NCBI GenBank assembly: GCA_902476475.1
Contig: CABSDO010000047.1
Coordinates: 1-15,496 of the forward strand
Length of the DNA: 15,496 bases
From: an uncultured Collinsella sp.
GTDB taxonomy: Bacteria > Actinomycetota > Coriobacteriia > Coriobacteriales > Coriobacteriaceae
Direction of reading: 5' to 3'
The number at the start of each line of letters is the position of its first letter. Position 1 is the first letter of the stretch. Shown here one piece after another: positions 7,200 through 13,814 of this stretch. Under the pieces are notes generated by a model. That model had not been told where the DNA came from. It saw only the letters and a list, made by a program, of their open reading frames with translations, and did not search any database. Position numbers and translations under genes: made by a program.

Positions 7200-7899
7200 G
7201 ATTGGCGCCTTACACCGCAGAGCGCACGGAAGGCTCTCGATTTGTGTTCTGGCCCCAGAATACAGGGCCTGATACTTACCAACTGTGGCATGGATGTAAC
7301 ATCTGTAGAAATCAACCCTTTTGTTGTCGACCTTTGTAAGAAAAACACTGCCATCAACTCTTTGGATGACGAAACTAGGGTGCTTGAGGGGAGCCTTTAC
7401 TCCCCTCTGAGAGATGACTCATGTTTTTCGCTTGTCGTTGTGAATCCTCCGTTACTGCCGATTCCGGATGAGATTCCTTATCCCTTCGTTTGAGATGGAG
7501 GACAATCGGGTCTGGATAAAACACTTCGTATTCTTAAGGGTGGCGATACGCATTTAGAGAAAAACGGTAAATACTGCTAATAGGGGTGACGACGATGGTG
7601 CAGGGGCGACCCGCGATGCTCTCATCAATACGTCGGATACTTGGGAAATCAGGTCTAGATGCATGTATGATGATGCTGTGTGGCTATTCAATTAATCCGC
7701 GTTCCGAATGGGTGCAGGGTATAGCTGCGACATCGTATGCTTTTGACCCGGCGCGATACTCAGATATTTCTGAGGCGGTTGACGAAGTTTATACGCACTA
7801 TGCCGCGCAAGGCGTTTCGGAAGTTTGCACATCTACGTTACGGGCTTAGGTTTCTTCAAGCGAGCAGGCCGGTTGCGTTATTTCGAGCGATTTTTCTAG
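7200..7899 (+). pseudogene. Degraded class I SAM-dependent methyltransferase
   Basis: Pieces of one methyltransferase-like protein lie in order in three reading frames. From 7200 the frame gives a SAM-binding motif I region (KALDLCSGPRIQGLIL, where the usual Gly-Ser-Gly is damaged), the acidic strand end DVTSVEINP, and the catalytic-type NPPLLP loop. This is interrupted by a TGA at 7491-7493 and continues in frame with DGGQSGLDKTLRIL to a TAA near 7580. A second frame (7586-7849) holds MLSSIRRILGKSGLDA and SEWVQGIAATSYAFDP. A third ends FFKRAGRLRYFERFF at 7899. There is also a TGA just before 7200 and no intact N-terminus. It is likely a relic of a tailoring or N/O-methyltransferase that travelled with the island; the substrate is unknown. 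Confidence 0.7.
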
Positions 7900-7974
7900 T
7901 CTAGACGACAAAAGGCAAAGGATTTGATGGGTATAAAACGCGGACGTTTGTGGGCGGATGCTCAAATCTATTGT

Positions 7975-8018
7975 GGCAATCGGGCGGTTGAAAAAGATAT
8001 TTCAACCGCCCGATTGCC
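7975..8018. repeat. 19-bp perfect hairpin
   Basis: GGCAATCGGGCGGTTGAAA (7975-7993) pairs with its exact reverse complement (8000-8018) around a 6-nt loop. No T-run follows on either strand, so it is not a textbook intrinsic terminator. It lies between the methyltransferase relic and the ABC transporter. The GC-rich arms contrast with the AT-rich surroundings. It could be a terminator of unusual type or a small mobile palindrome. Confidence 0.55.
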
Positions 8019-8164
8019 AGGTTCGTCGGAGGAGATGTCCGATTCCGACTCTCTTGTAGGAAGAGCTTGAGATCGTATTGGCCCAAGGCAATCTTAAAGC
8101 AGTCTCATTGGCAAATCTTCGCTCCTGTTGTGTTGAGGTGTAAGGTATCAGTGATTGATGTTTT

Positions 8165-9817
8165 GTGGCGGGTAGATTGGGGCCTTCCTTGATTCGATGC
8201 GTTCTCTCGAGGTTCATCAGAGCAAAAGGGGCTTTCGTCTTCATTGCTATCACGGTGATTGGAACCGCTCTCTCCTATGCCATGCCATACGTGAACGGGA
8301 AATTCTTAGATTTTCTTCTCGGTAACCGCAGCGAAAGAGACGCCGTACTCTTCGCGCTCCTGGTTGCGTCAATAGGAGTTTTCTCCACCCTCTTTACTTA
8401 TTTTGCAGGAACACTTTCCATTCGCATAACCACGAGACTTTCCTTTGATCTTCTCAGGGAGGCCGTCTTGCGTTTTGAAAGAGACGATTACTTGGTGAGT
8501 CGGACCATCGATCCAGCCTATACAACGCAACGGATTATTTCCGACTCCAGCGTGGTCTCATCCTTCGTTTTGGCGAATTTTATCAGTGCGCCGCTGTCCA
8601 TTGTAGCCATTCCCATCGTATTGCTTATCATATGGTCAATTGATTCAACTCTCGCGGTGTTTTCCATCATTCTCCTCATCGTGTATTTCTGTGTAATTAC
8701 TGGGTTGAGGAAACTTTTGTATAGGGTCACGTATGAGAAGAAAGAGGCGGACAGCGCCTTTTACGCCGCAATTGCATCGCAGCTTAATCAGATTCTCAAC
8801 ATTCAACTGACATCTTCGTACGGCAAGAGCGAACAAGCGCTCGACGCCGGGTTTAAGAGCTATTTTCCCAAAGTTTTGCGCTCCGGAAAGCTATCATATT
8901 CTCTGACATCGCTCGATGGTCTTTTCGCAGCGTTGTTTCAAGCGGTGATACTTGTTGTTTCCGGAGTACGAATCATTAACGGAACTATGTCAATAGGCGA
9001 GTACACTATCATCGGTACATACTTCGCGGTTCTCTTTAAGACTTTGAAAAGTATGATGTCATTGTTCAAATCCTATCAAGATGCCAAAGCATCATGGGAT
9101 AGGACGGCTATCGCGACGAGAGAAAAGGAGAGATCGGGGTGGAATCGGACCGATTTAGCTAAACTCGATGAAATAAATGACATTTCGGTATCTGATTTGG
9201 AATTCTCGGTTGCCCTTCCAGACGGATCTGTCCGAGAGGTCCTCGGCGGGTTTTCTTTCAAGTTTTCCGGTCCTGGTACATATTGCATAGTTGGGGAAAA
9301 CGGAAGAGGCAAGACGTCACTTCTTTACTTGATGCTCGGGCTATACTCATCGAAAGGCAAAGTAAAATACAACGGCGTGCCAATCGAAGAATGCGACTTG
9401 GATTACATACGTGCGAGAGAGATATCGTGCTGCCCACAGTCGTGCTTCGCGCCGGACGAAACGGTGAAAGAGCTGTTAGAGTATTTCGACACGCCCTTTT
9501 CTTCCTATCACCGGGGTGTAGATGGCCTACTTTCGCTGGAAAACAGCGTGAAGGAGTTGCTCGGGAAACGTTGCTCCGCGCTTTCGGGCGGTGAGCTGCG
9601 CCGAGTGTACTTATGGTCGGCGATTTCACGCAAGTCGTCAGTTTTGGTACTCGACGAGCCCACGACTGGGTTAGACGCTGTAAGCCGCGCCGAGCTTGCG
9701 GCCTATGTTAAGCGCAACAAGCAAAGCCAGCTGATCATCGTTGTCTCTCACGATGACGAGATGGTCGGCGCGGTAGAAGGGGTAGTGGATTTAGGCAGCA
9801 TGTACCAGGGTAAATGA
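8165..9817 (+). CDS. ABC transporter, fused permease and ATP-binding protein (peptide exporter type)
   Basis: This 550-residue half-transporter has the exporter fold. Several membrane segments lie in residues about 15-290 (FVFIAITVIGTALSYAMPYV, LFALLVASIGVFSTLFTYFA, and others). The nucleotide-binding domain spans about 340-550, with Walker A GENGRGKTS near 377-385, Q-loop CCPQS, signature LSGGELRR near 473, Walker B VLVLDEPTTGLD near 493-504 and switch histidine SHDDE near 528. It would dimerise. There is no N-terminal C39 peptidase domain. The start is taken as GTG 8165 because an in-frame TGA lies just upstream; TTG at 8177 or 8189 is possible and no strong ribosome binding site is visible. 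Codons are less GC-biased than in the flanking genes. It converges on the RiPP operon and is the likely exporter of its products; this link is by context only. Confidence 0.88.
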   Translation: MAGRLGPSLIRCVLSRFIRAKGAFVFIAITVIGTALSYAMPYVNGKFLDFLLGNRSERDAVLFALLVASIGVFSTLFTYFAGTLSIRITTRLSFDLLREAVLRFERDDYLVSRTIDPAYTTQRIISDSSVVSSFVLANFISAPLSIVAIPIVLLIIWSIDSTLAVFSIILLIVYFCVITGLRKLLYRVTYEKKEADSAFYAAIASQLNQILNIQLTSSYGKSEQALDAGFKSYFPKVLRSGKLSYSLTSLDGLFAALFQAVILVVSGVRIINGTMSIGEYTIIGTYFAVLFKTLKSMMSLFKSYQDAKASWDRTAIATREKERSGWNRTDLAKLDEINDISVSDLEFSVALPDGSVREVLGGFSFKFSGPGTYCIVGENGRGKTSLLYLMLGLYSSKGKVKYNGVPIEECDLDYIRAREISCCPQSCFAPDETVKELLEYFDTPFSSYHRGVDGLLSLENSVKELLGKRCSALSGGELRRVYLWSAISRKSSVLVLDEPTTGLDAVSRAELAAYVKRNKQSQLIIVVSHDDEMVGAVEGVVDLGSMYQGK

Positions 9818-10188
9818 TGACAAGTGTAGTGCTACCCAACTGGCAGAGATAACAAAAAGGCGATGCAGATGCACGTAGCATTCAGGCGGTTCGGACTCGG
9901 TGCCTTCACGCCATCGCAACGCTTTCAGATATAGTTCTCGTTCTCTTACTAAAGGAAACTTTAGTCTACGTCATCTTGTCGAGACAGAGGTGAAGCGAAG
10001 TGTTGTCGCGACGTATCTTATTCCAGGTGGCTCAGTATCAGCGTGAGAATCGCACCAAAGTGTACTTACGATTCTCGTGTCCCACGGACAACATGAGCTG
10101 AGCATTGAGGTTCCACCCTTTGCTGCAACTACACGGGGTTGGACGGCAATGAATATGCCGGGCCGCATACCACGCGCAGCGGGGGTCC
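9818..10188. other. Non-coding, possibly structured region after the ABC gene
   Basis: No supported gene lies on either strand. It contains a hairpin ACTAAAG-GAAA-CTTTAGT (9948-9965) with a GAAA tetraloop. A longer-range GCGATG/CATCGC pairing spans about 9861-9927. If the fragment at 10189 is an IS110 transposase, this stretch would be where such elements carry their non-coding left end, but that is speculative. Confidence 0.35.
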
Positions 10189-10314
10189 ATGTCCCAGTAT
10201 GTTGCCTACAGCAGCCTCGATGTCCACGCACACATCATCTCTGCCTTCGCGTTCAATCCATTTGCCGGAGAGTGCGAGGGTTGCCAGGCCGTAGAATTCG
10301 AGCCGAACAAATGA
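10189..10314 (+). pseudogene. Probable remnant of an IS110-family transposase N-terminus
   Basis: A 41-residue reading frame starts MSQYVAYSSLDVHAHIISAF and continues with NPFAGE before a TGA. The pattern (Tyr-Val, then Leu-Asp-Val-His, a short hydrophobic strand, then Gly-Glu) resembles the first DEDD-motif strand of IS110-type transposases, which typically read like GLDVHxxxI. The rest of the protein (several hundred residues) is absent. It could also be an unrelated small peptide with two cysteines near its end. The IS110 assignment is from recalled family motifs and is moderate to weak. Confidence 0.4.
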
Positions 10315-10408
10315 AATGCGGTATCAGCGCATAGGATTAAACTGACGATTGCTTTGCACTGAGAATACGCTTGGAAAGCCGCTATGGGTGGCGGCCCGGG
10401 TTAAATAG

Positions 10409-10453
10409 AGAAGCCCGTCCGATCACTTTCATGTGGCGAACGGTCGGGCTTCT
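10409..10453. terminator. Bidirectional terminator between the ABC gene and the RiPP operon
   Basis: AGAAGCCCGTCCG (10409-10421) pairs with CGGTCGGGCTTCT (10441-10453) over 13 bp with a single T-T mismatch and a 19-nt loop. The plus strand continues TATTCC and the minus strand CTATTTAA. It lies 64 nt after the stop of the last minus-strand gene, where the operon should end. Confidence 0.65.
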
Positions 10454-10517
10454 TATTCCACTTGCCAATGCTCGGCTCATATTGGAAGAAAGCTACGCTA
10501 ATGTTTGCGTGACACTC

Positions 10518-10625
10518 CTATTTTCTCCGAAGAAAGAGTCGGATAATGAAGAATAGAATTAAAAAAGGTGCCAGATATAACGCAAGTATAAAGGCTAATC
10601 CAACGAGACCTTGCAATAATGGCAT
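10518..10625 (-). CDS. 35-residue single-span membrane peptide in the RiPP operon
   Basis: The peptide starts MPLLQGLVGLAFILALYLAP and ends RLFLRRK. A hydrophobic stretch of about 26 residues is followed by a basic tail, so it should span the membrane once with the C-terminus in the cytoplasm. The ATG at 10625-10623 is preceded by GGGAGGAG with a 2-nt gap, a strong but closely spaced ribosome binding site. It is the last reading frame before the terminator at 10453 and follows the second precursor by 78 nt on the same strand. Possible roles include immunity, export helper or a membrane-active peptide; nothing in the sequence decides. It is too short for most gene callers. Confidence 0.6.
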   Translation of the reverse strand: MPLLQGLVGLAFILALYLAPFLILFFIIRLFLRRK

Positions 10626-10703
10626 AACTCCTCCCAGACACGAGATTTTGGTATTTGTTCCCATCTTATTCTGAATTGGACCAAATAGTTCCTAGCCACA
10701 AAA

Positions 10704-10883
10704 CTACTCGTCAACTGGATCGCACCAATCTGCTGGCAAAACACAGCTTGATTCTTTATCGACATAGCACCAATCCGCAACAGGGCACTCGGCGATGTCG
10801 TAAAAATTGCATATATCAACTCCAAGACAACAAGGCTCAACGGGAGGATGTTCATTTGAACCAACAGGATGGATATGCTTCAT
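10704..10883 (-). CDS. RiPP precursor peptide B (seven Cys, Cys-x3-Asp pattern)
   Basis: A 59-residue peptide starting MKHIHPVGSN. The ATG at 10883-10881 has GAGGAG about 5 nt upstream. The leader is residues 1-17, with the same KHIHP start as its neighbour. The core has cysteines at 18, 19, 25, 33, 39, 47 and 54. Asp follows four positions after C19, C25, C33 and C54 (for example CNFYD and CPVAD), three after C39 and five after C47. The C-terminus is acidic (DPVDE). It ends 78 nt before the 35-aa membrane peptide and begins 30 nt after precursor A's stop. Short length, leader/core layout, paralogy and a nearby SPASM maturase make this a confident precursor call, although it lies in a different frame from the longer overlapping open frame. 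Confidence 0.85.
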   Translation of the reverse strand: MKHIHPVGSNEHPPVEPCCLGVDICNFYDIAECPVADWCYVDKESSCVLPADWCDPVDE

Positions 10884-10913
10884 AACAGCTCCTCACCTTA
10901 ATCCAATTAGAGA

Positions 10914-11117
10914 CTACGTTTGATCAATGCCACAGTGATCTACAACGCAGATGCTGCCGCCATCCATGTCATAGTCGCAGTAATCGTATGCACCACAGCC
11001 ATCTGCTTTATCATAAACAGTACAGATGTCAGTAATGCCCAAGAGGCAGTCAAAAGACATCGGCTTCACGCCTGCCTCGTCGCCACTTCCTGGATTAATC
11101 GGATGAATATGCTTCAC
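10914..11117 (-). CDS. RiPP precursor peptide A (six Cys, Asp-rich core)
   Basis: A 67-residue peptide beginning KHIHPINPGSGDEAGVKPM after its initiator. The start is GTG at 11117-11115, chosen because AAAGGGAGGT lies 5 nt upstream and because the following KHIHP matches precursor B; the open frame upstream is not conserved. Cysteines are at 24, 32, 41, 47, 57 and 62, six within 39 residues. Each is followed by Asp: CTVYD and CGAYD (Cys-x3-Asp), CDYD, CVVD and CGID (Cys-x2-Asp), and C24 with Asp at +6. It lies 169 nt downstream of the maturase stop on the same strand. It probably serves as substrate for the radical SAM enzyme. Confidence 0.88.
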   Translation of the reverse strand: MKHIHPINPGSGDEAGVKPMSFDCLLGITDICTVYDKADGCGAYDYCDYDMDGGSICVVDHCGIDQT

Positions 11118-11175
11118 GACTACCTCCCTTTGAGTGCAGAAAAACCTCAATATTGTGTATAACAAACCAAGATGT

Positions 11176-11259
11176 CTAGTTCACCATATTTCTAGAATGG
11201 TTTCGGCGAACGTAGCAATAAGCTTCGCAGACGGTAATCAGAAGAACGAACACCTCCAC
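11176..11259 (-). CDS. Possible 27-residue hydrophobic peptide between maturase and precursor
   Basis: Starts at GTG 11259 and reads VEVFVLLITVCEAYCYVRRN and onward, a membrane-span-like stretch followed by a basic tail. It lies in the same frame as the maturase, 27 nt after its stop, and has no good ribosome binding site of its own. It may be a real small peptide, an in-frame extension lost to a stop codon, or chance. Low confidence. Confidence 0.2.
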   Translation of the reverse strand: MEVFVLLITVCEAYCYVRRNHSRNMVN

Positions 11260-11286
11260 AATGGTGACAGCAATGCGCTGAACCGC

Positions 11287-12645
11287 TTATTCCGATACAG
11301 TAGCTTCTCGTTGATTTTTCTCCTGCGAAGATGAGTGGCGGGAAATAAGGTCAAAAGCCATCTCGTAGCACATTTTTCTATATTCACATGATGCAGGGTG
11401 TAGACTCTTGGGCAAGTAGCCGTGCTCGTCTGCAGCCTCCCAGCTACAGCCCCCACCACAGAAAGACCGAGCCCAACAGTCCGTACAGTCAATTCTTTTT
11501 TCGACACCCTGACTCCAGTTTTCAATATACCTAGTTTCGTCAATTCCGGTGACGATGTTGCCCATTTTGAATCGCATCATCCCGACAAACCTGTGACAGG
11601 GGTATACGTCCCCTTCGGGAGTCACGGAAATAAAACGCCTGCCAGCCCCGCATCCGACAAAGGCGATCCTGTTGCTCATAATCAAATCAACTGCAGTTTT
11701 CAATGTTCTAAACAAGGGCTTTTCCCCTTGATCAATCTGTTTGAGATATTGATCCGCCAAATCTATTAGGCCCGCCCTGATTTTGTTTAATGAGTGTTCG
11801 TCGAGTTTGATATTCTCATCGAATGAGCTCACGGGCGAGAAGTAAATCCTTCTGAAGCCCATCTCTTTAAACTGAAGATAGTCTTCAACAAGGTTACAGT
11901 TATAATTTGTTAAGGTCGCTCTTGCGCCGAAGGGGAACGACTCGGAAAAACGACGAACGTTTTTGTCGATATCGGAGAAAGAGCCGCCTCCCGTCTTGTA
12001 CGGGCGCGATGCATCGTGCTTGCATCCTGTACCATCGAGACTAATCAGAACAGAAAACCCGTGCTCCTTGAAAGAATTCACAGCAGTGTCATTCAAAAGC
12101 GTTCCGTTGGTCGTAATAGAATAGGTAAAGTTTCTATTGGGGTATATTCTTTTTGAATAGTCGACCGTTTTCCATATCAGCGGCTCGTTAATCATGGGTT
12201 CCCCACCAAAAAAGACGATCGCAAGCGTTTCGTTTTCCGATGAACTTGCGACGAGGTAGTCGACCGCCTTGAAGGCTATCTCGTCTGTCATCAGCAGAGG
12301 AGACGTTCCATAATCTCCTTTACCGGCAAAACAGTAACTACAACCAAGGTTGCATGCATGTGAAACGTGGAGTTCGATGGATCTAAGTTTTCGAGGCGTG
12401 TCTTTTGTTAAGAAAGTCCGCTCAGACAATCGTTGATACTCATCAATGTCGTCTTCAAGTTCTGCTATGGTCGTTTGGTCGTAGCCTTTCGCAGCAAGTG
12501 ACTTTGTTAGCAACTTCGAGTTGACCGTTCTTCCCGATGCTTCAAATATGCGAAGCGCATCTTCTGATGCTTGGTCAACCTGAAAGCAATTGCGAGTGAC
12601 CTCATCGAAGCAGTAACGACGATCACTTACTGAGAAAAAATGCAT
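11287..12645 (-). CDS. Radical SAM/SPASM peptide maturase (ranthipeptide/SCIFF-like)
   Basis: This 452-residue enzyme is predicted to cross-link peptide side chains using S-adenosylmethionine and Fe-S clusters. The start chosen is ATG 12645, with TGAGGA about 5 nt upstream; a GTG ten codons earlier (12675) is possible. Residues 1-80 form an N-terminal domain that could bind the leader peptide. The radical SAM core has C98, C102 and C105 (CNLGCSYC), FFGGEP near 145-150, and a TTNGT strand near 178. The C-terminal SPASM region has cysteines at about 332, 350, 387, 390, 396, 400, 420 and 426 (including CTDCWARSFCGGGC), which would hold auxiliary clusters. Two Cys-rich peptides follow downstream. 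By layout it resembles maturases forming Cys thioethers to acidic residues or neighbouring carbons; the exact bond is inferred. Confidence 0.9.
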   Translation of the reverse strand: MHFFSVSDRRYCFDEVTRNCFQVDQASEDALRIFEASGRTVNSKLLTKSLAAKGYDQTTIAELEDDIDEYQRLSERTFLTKDTPRKLRSIELHVSHACNLGCSYCFAGKGDYGTSPLLMTDEIAFKAVDYLVASSSENETLAIVFFGGEPMINEPLIWKTVDYSKRIYPNRNFTYSITTNGTLLNDTAVNSFKEHGFSVLISLDGTGCKHDASRPYKTGGGSFSDIDKNVRRFSESFPFGARATLTNYNCNLVEDYLQFKEMGFRRIYFSPVSSFDENIKLDEHSLNKIRAGLIDLADQYLKQIDQGEKPLFRTLKTAVDLIMSNRIAFVGCGAGRRFISVTPEGDVYPCHRFVGMMRFKMGNIVTGIDETRYIENWSQGVEKRIDCTDCWARSFCGGGCSWEAADEHGYLPKSLHPASCEYRKMCYEMAFDLISRHSSSQEKNQREATVSE

Positions 12646-13212
12646 ACGTTCCTCAATTTCATGCTGGACTGGCACTAACCTTGTTTATTGTTGCGCAGCT
12701 ATAAAAAACCACCAGCGGGGATTCGGTGTGCGGCCCAATCGGACTCCCAAAAGGTTCTATTTGAGACTGGCAAGCTTTGTGTTGTTGGCACTTCGACAGC
12801 GCTCTTTATTCCAACATGGAGCCTCGCAGTTTGAGTCGACTTGCCTCTGGAAGGTCCGATCTTAACTTGATTTAGGATGAAAACAGATTACAGGTGCGCT
12901 CCTCTAGAAAGAAAGGAAACCAATCGCCGCCTTTCACCAGGAAAGTTTTTATAGCCCACCTCGAGCAAAATGAAAGATGCGAGAGCGATTGGGGAACAAC
13001 GCGAATCTCCCCTTTTGGGTGGGAGCGAGCCTTCAGCCACCGGCGAACGACTCGCCCTGGTCAGAATCTGGAAGTGGTGCCGGGCCGCTTGGGCCTCCCC
13101 GGTGACTTCGTGGGGCTTACCTGCCTGACGTCGAGGAGTACATCCGCAAGATTCGTTCCCTATGCCGTTTGCTCTCACGCCCGCTTTAGTTCCAAGTCGG
13201 GCGAGCCGCCGC
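12646..13212. other. Right part of the island, no intact gene
   Basis: About 570 bases from the maturase start to the right FHA repeat. The maturase promoter should lie at its left end but no convincing pair of boxes is seen. The stretch from about 12960 to 13190 becomes GC-rich again and contains a fragment that reads PDVEEYIRKIRSLCRLL (about 13120-13170), perhaps a decayed native gene or the lost 5' part of the second FHA locus. It does not resemble the N-terminal half of the intact FHA protein. Confidence 0.4.
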
Positions 13213-13641
13213 GCTCATGCGACCCGTGGCGGCGACACGTCGACGCCGCGCTCGCTGAGCACATCTTCGGTCGCGGGCGAGCACGAGGTCGCGCCGGCGC
13301 ATCCGCTGGGACTGCTGTGCGTGCAAAACGGCTACGTGGTGAGCGTCCCGCGCTGGATTCAGCCGAGTGAGGAAGGCGTTGAGATCGGCGCGCTGGCAAC
13401 GGGGGAGGGCGGCATCACCGACGACGTCTCGGCCCACCATGCCCATATCTGGTGCGATGCTCAAAATATCTGGCACGTCGAGGACTTGTCGTCCACCAAC
13501 GGAACCATGGTGGTAAACGGCGCGACGAACGTCTGCATCCAGGTCGAGCCCGGCCGCTCCGCTCAGCTCAACCCCGGCGACGAGCTCAGACTTGGCGAAT
13601 CCACCACCTACGCTATCCTCCTCGGCGTCGGCGCCCTCTAG
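13213..13641 (+). pseudogene. N-terminally truncated FHA-domain protein (second copy)
   Basis: Encodes the C-terminal half of a paralogue of the FHA protein ending at 6902. It begins at the shared AHAT codons and runs through WIQPSEEGVEIGAL, SAHHAHI and STNGTMVVNG to the TAG at 13641. Compared with the first copy, the SARHAHI loop has become SAHHAHI, three residues are missing in the ITDVGDDVS loop, and GVGAL replaces the GAL ending. The N-terminal domain is missing and no ribosome binding site or kinase lies upstream. An in-frame ATG at 13162 exists but has no support as a start. Most likely an inactive remnant, though the FHA domain itself is intact and could fold if expressed. Confidence 0.75.
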
Positions 13642-13642
13642 T

Positions 13643-13690
13643 CGGCAGATGGGGACGTTCCTTTTATGCCGGCACTCCGGGACACTCCAT
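13643..13690. repeat. REP-like element, second copy
   Basis: GTCGGCAGATGGGGACGTTC followed by CTTTTATGCCGGC, then GGGACACTCC. It matches the element at 6901-6950, with the outer stem reduced to about five or six pairs. The shared inner motif GGGGAC-RTTCC appears in both halves. Confidence 0.5.
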
Positions 13691-13805
13691 GGCGCGCCAG
13701 GGCCAATCGCCCGGGGACGAAGCGTTCATTTTGGCCCTTGGCGGTCACCCGAGGTAAACCTTTACCGCCCACCTATATTTGTCGAAATTACACTTGGCGG
13801 CGGGG

Positions 13806-13811
13806 TACAAT
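13806..13811 (+). promoter_or_regulatory. Candidate -10 of the nifJ promoter
   Basis: TACAAT, a 5-of-6 consensus match, in an otherwise GC-rich stretch. No clear -35 is seen at the normal spacing (TTGTCG at 13779 is 21 nt away). A start near 13818 would leave a leader of about 275 nt before nifJ. A hairpin CCCGCA/TGCGGG (13815-13839) sits at the expected start. Confidence 0.35.
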
Positions 13812-13814
13812 AAA

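Larger units (their letters stand above)
13213..13747. repeat. Right copy of the diverged direct repeat flanking the island
   Basis: Same orientation and same span as 6471-7005. It includes the FHA 3' half, the stop, and the intergenic tail with GGGGACGTTCCTTTT and GGCCCTTGGCGGTCA. Homology stops after GGCGGTCA in both copies. Confidence 0.85.

Noticed and set aside
8034..8070. Eleven-residue peptide after GGAGGAG (MSDSDSLVGRA)
   Set aside because: The purine-rich site abuts the ATG with no usable spacing and the peptide has no support.
10595..10864. 89-codon minus-strand frame over precursor B
   Set aside because: The other minus frame there gives a peptide with the same leader start and cysteine spacing as precursor A plus a proper ribosome binding site, so this longer frame is the shadow.
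12894..13370. 158-codon plus-strand frame running into the FHA repeat
   Set aside because: It is out of frame with the conserved FHA coding sequence and its product is Arg/Ser-rich and featureless.
13162..13641. Second FHA copy as a complete 159-residue gene starting at 13162
   Set aside because: No ribosome binding site; the residues before the AHAT breakpoint match nothing in the intact copy, so it is better described as a truncated remnant.
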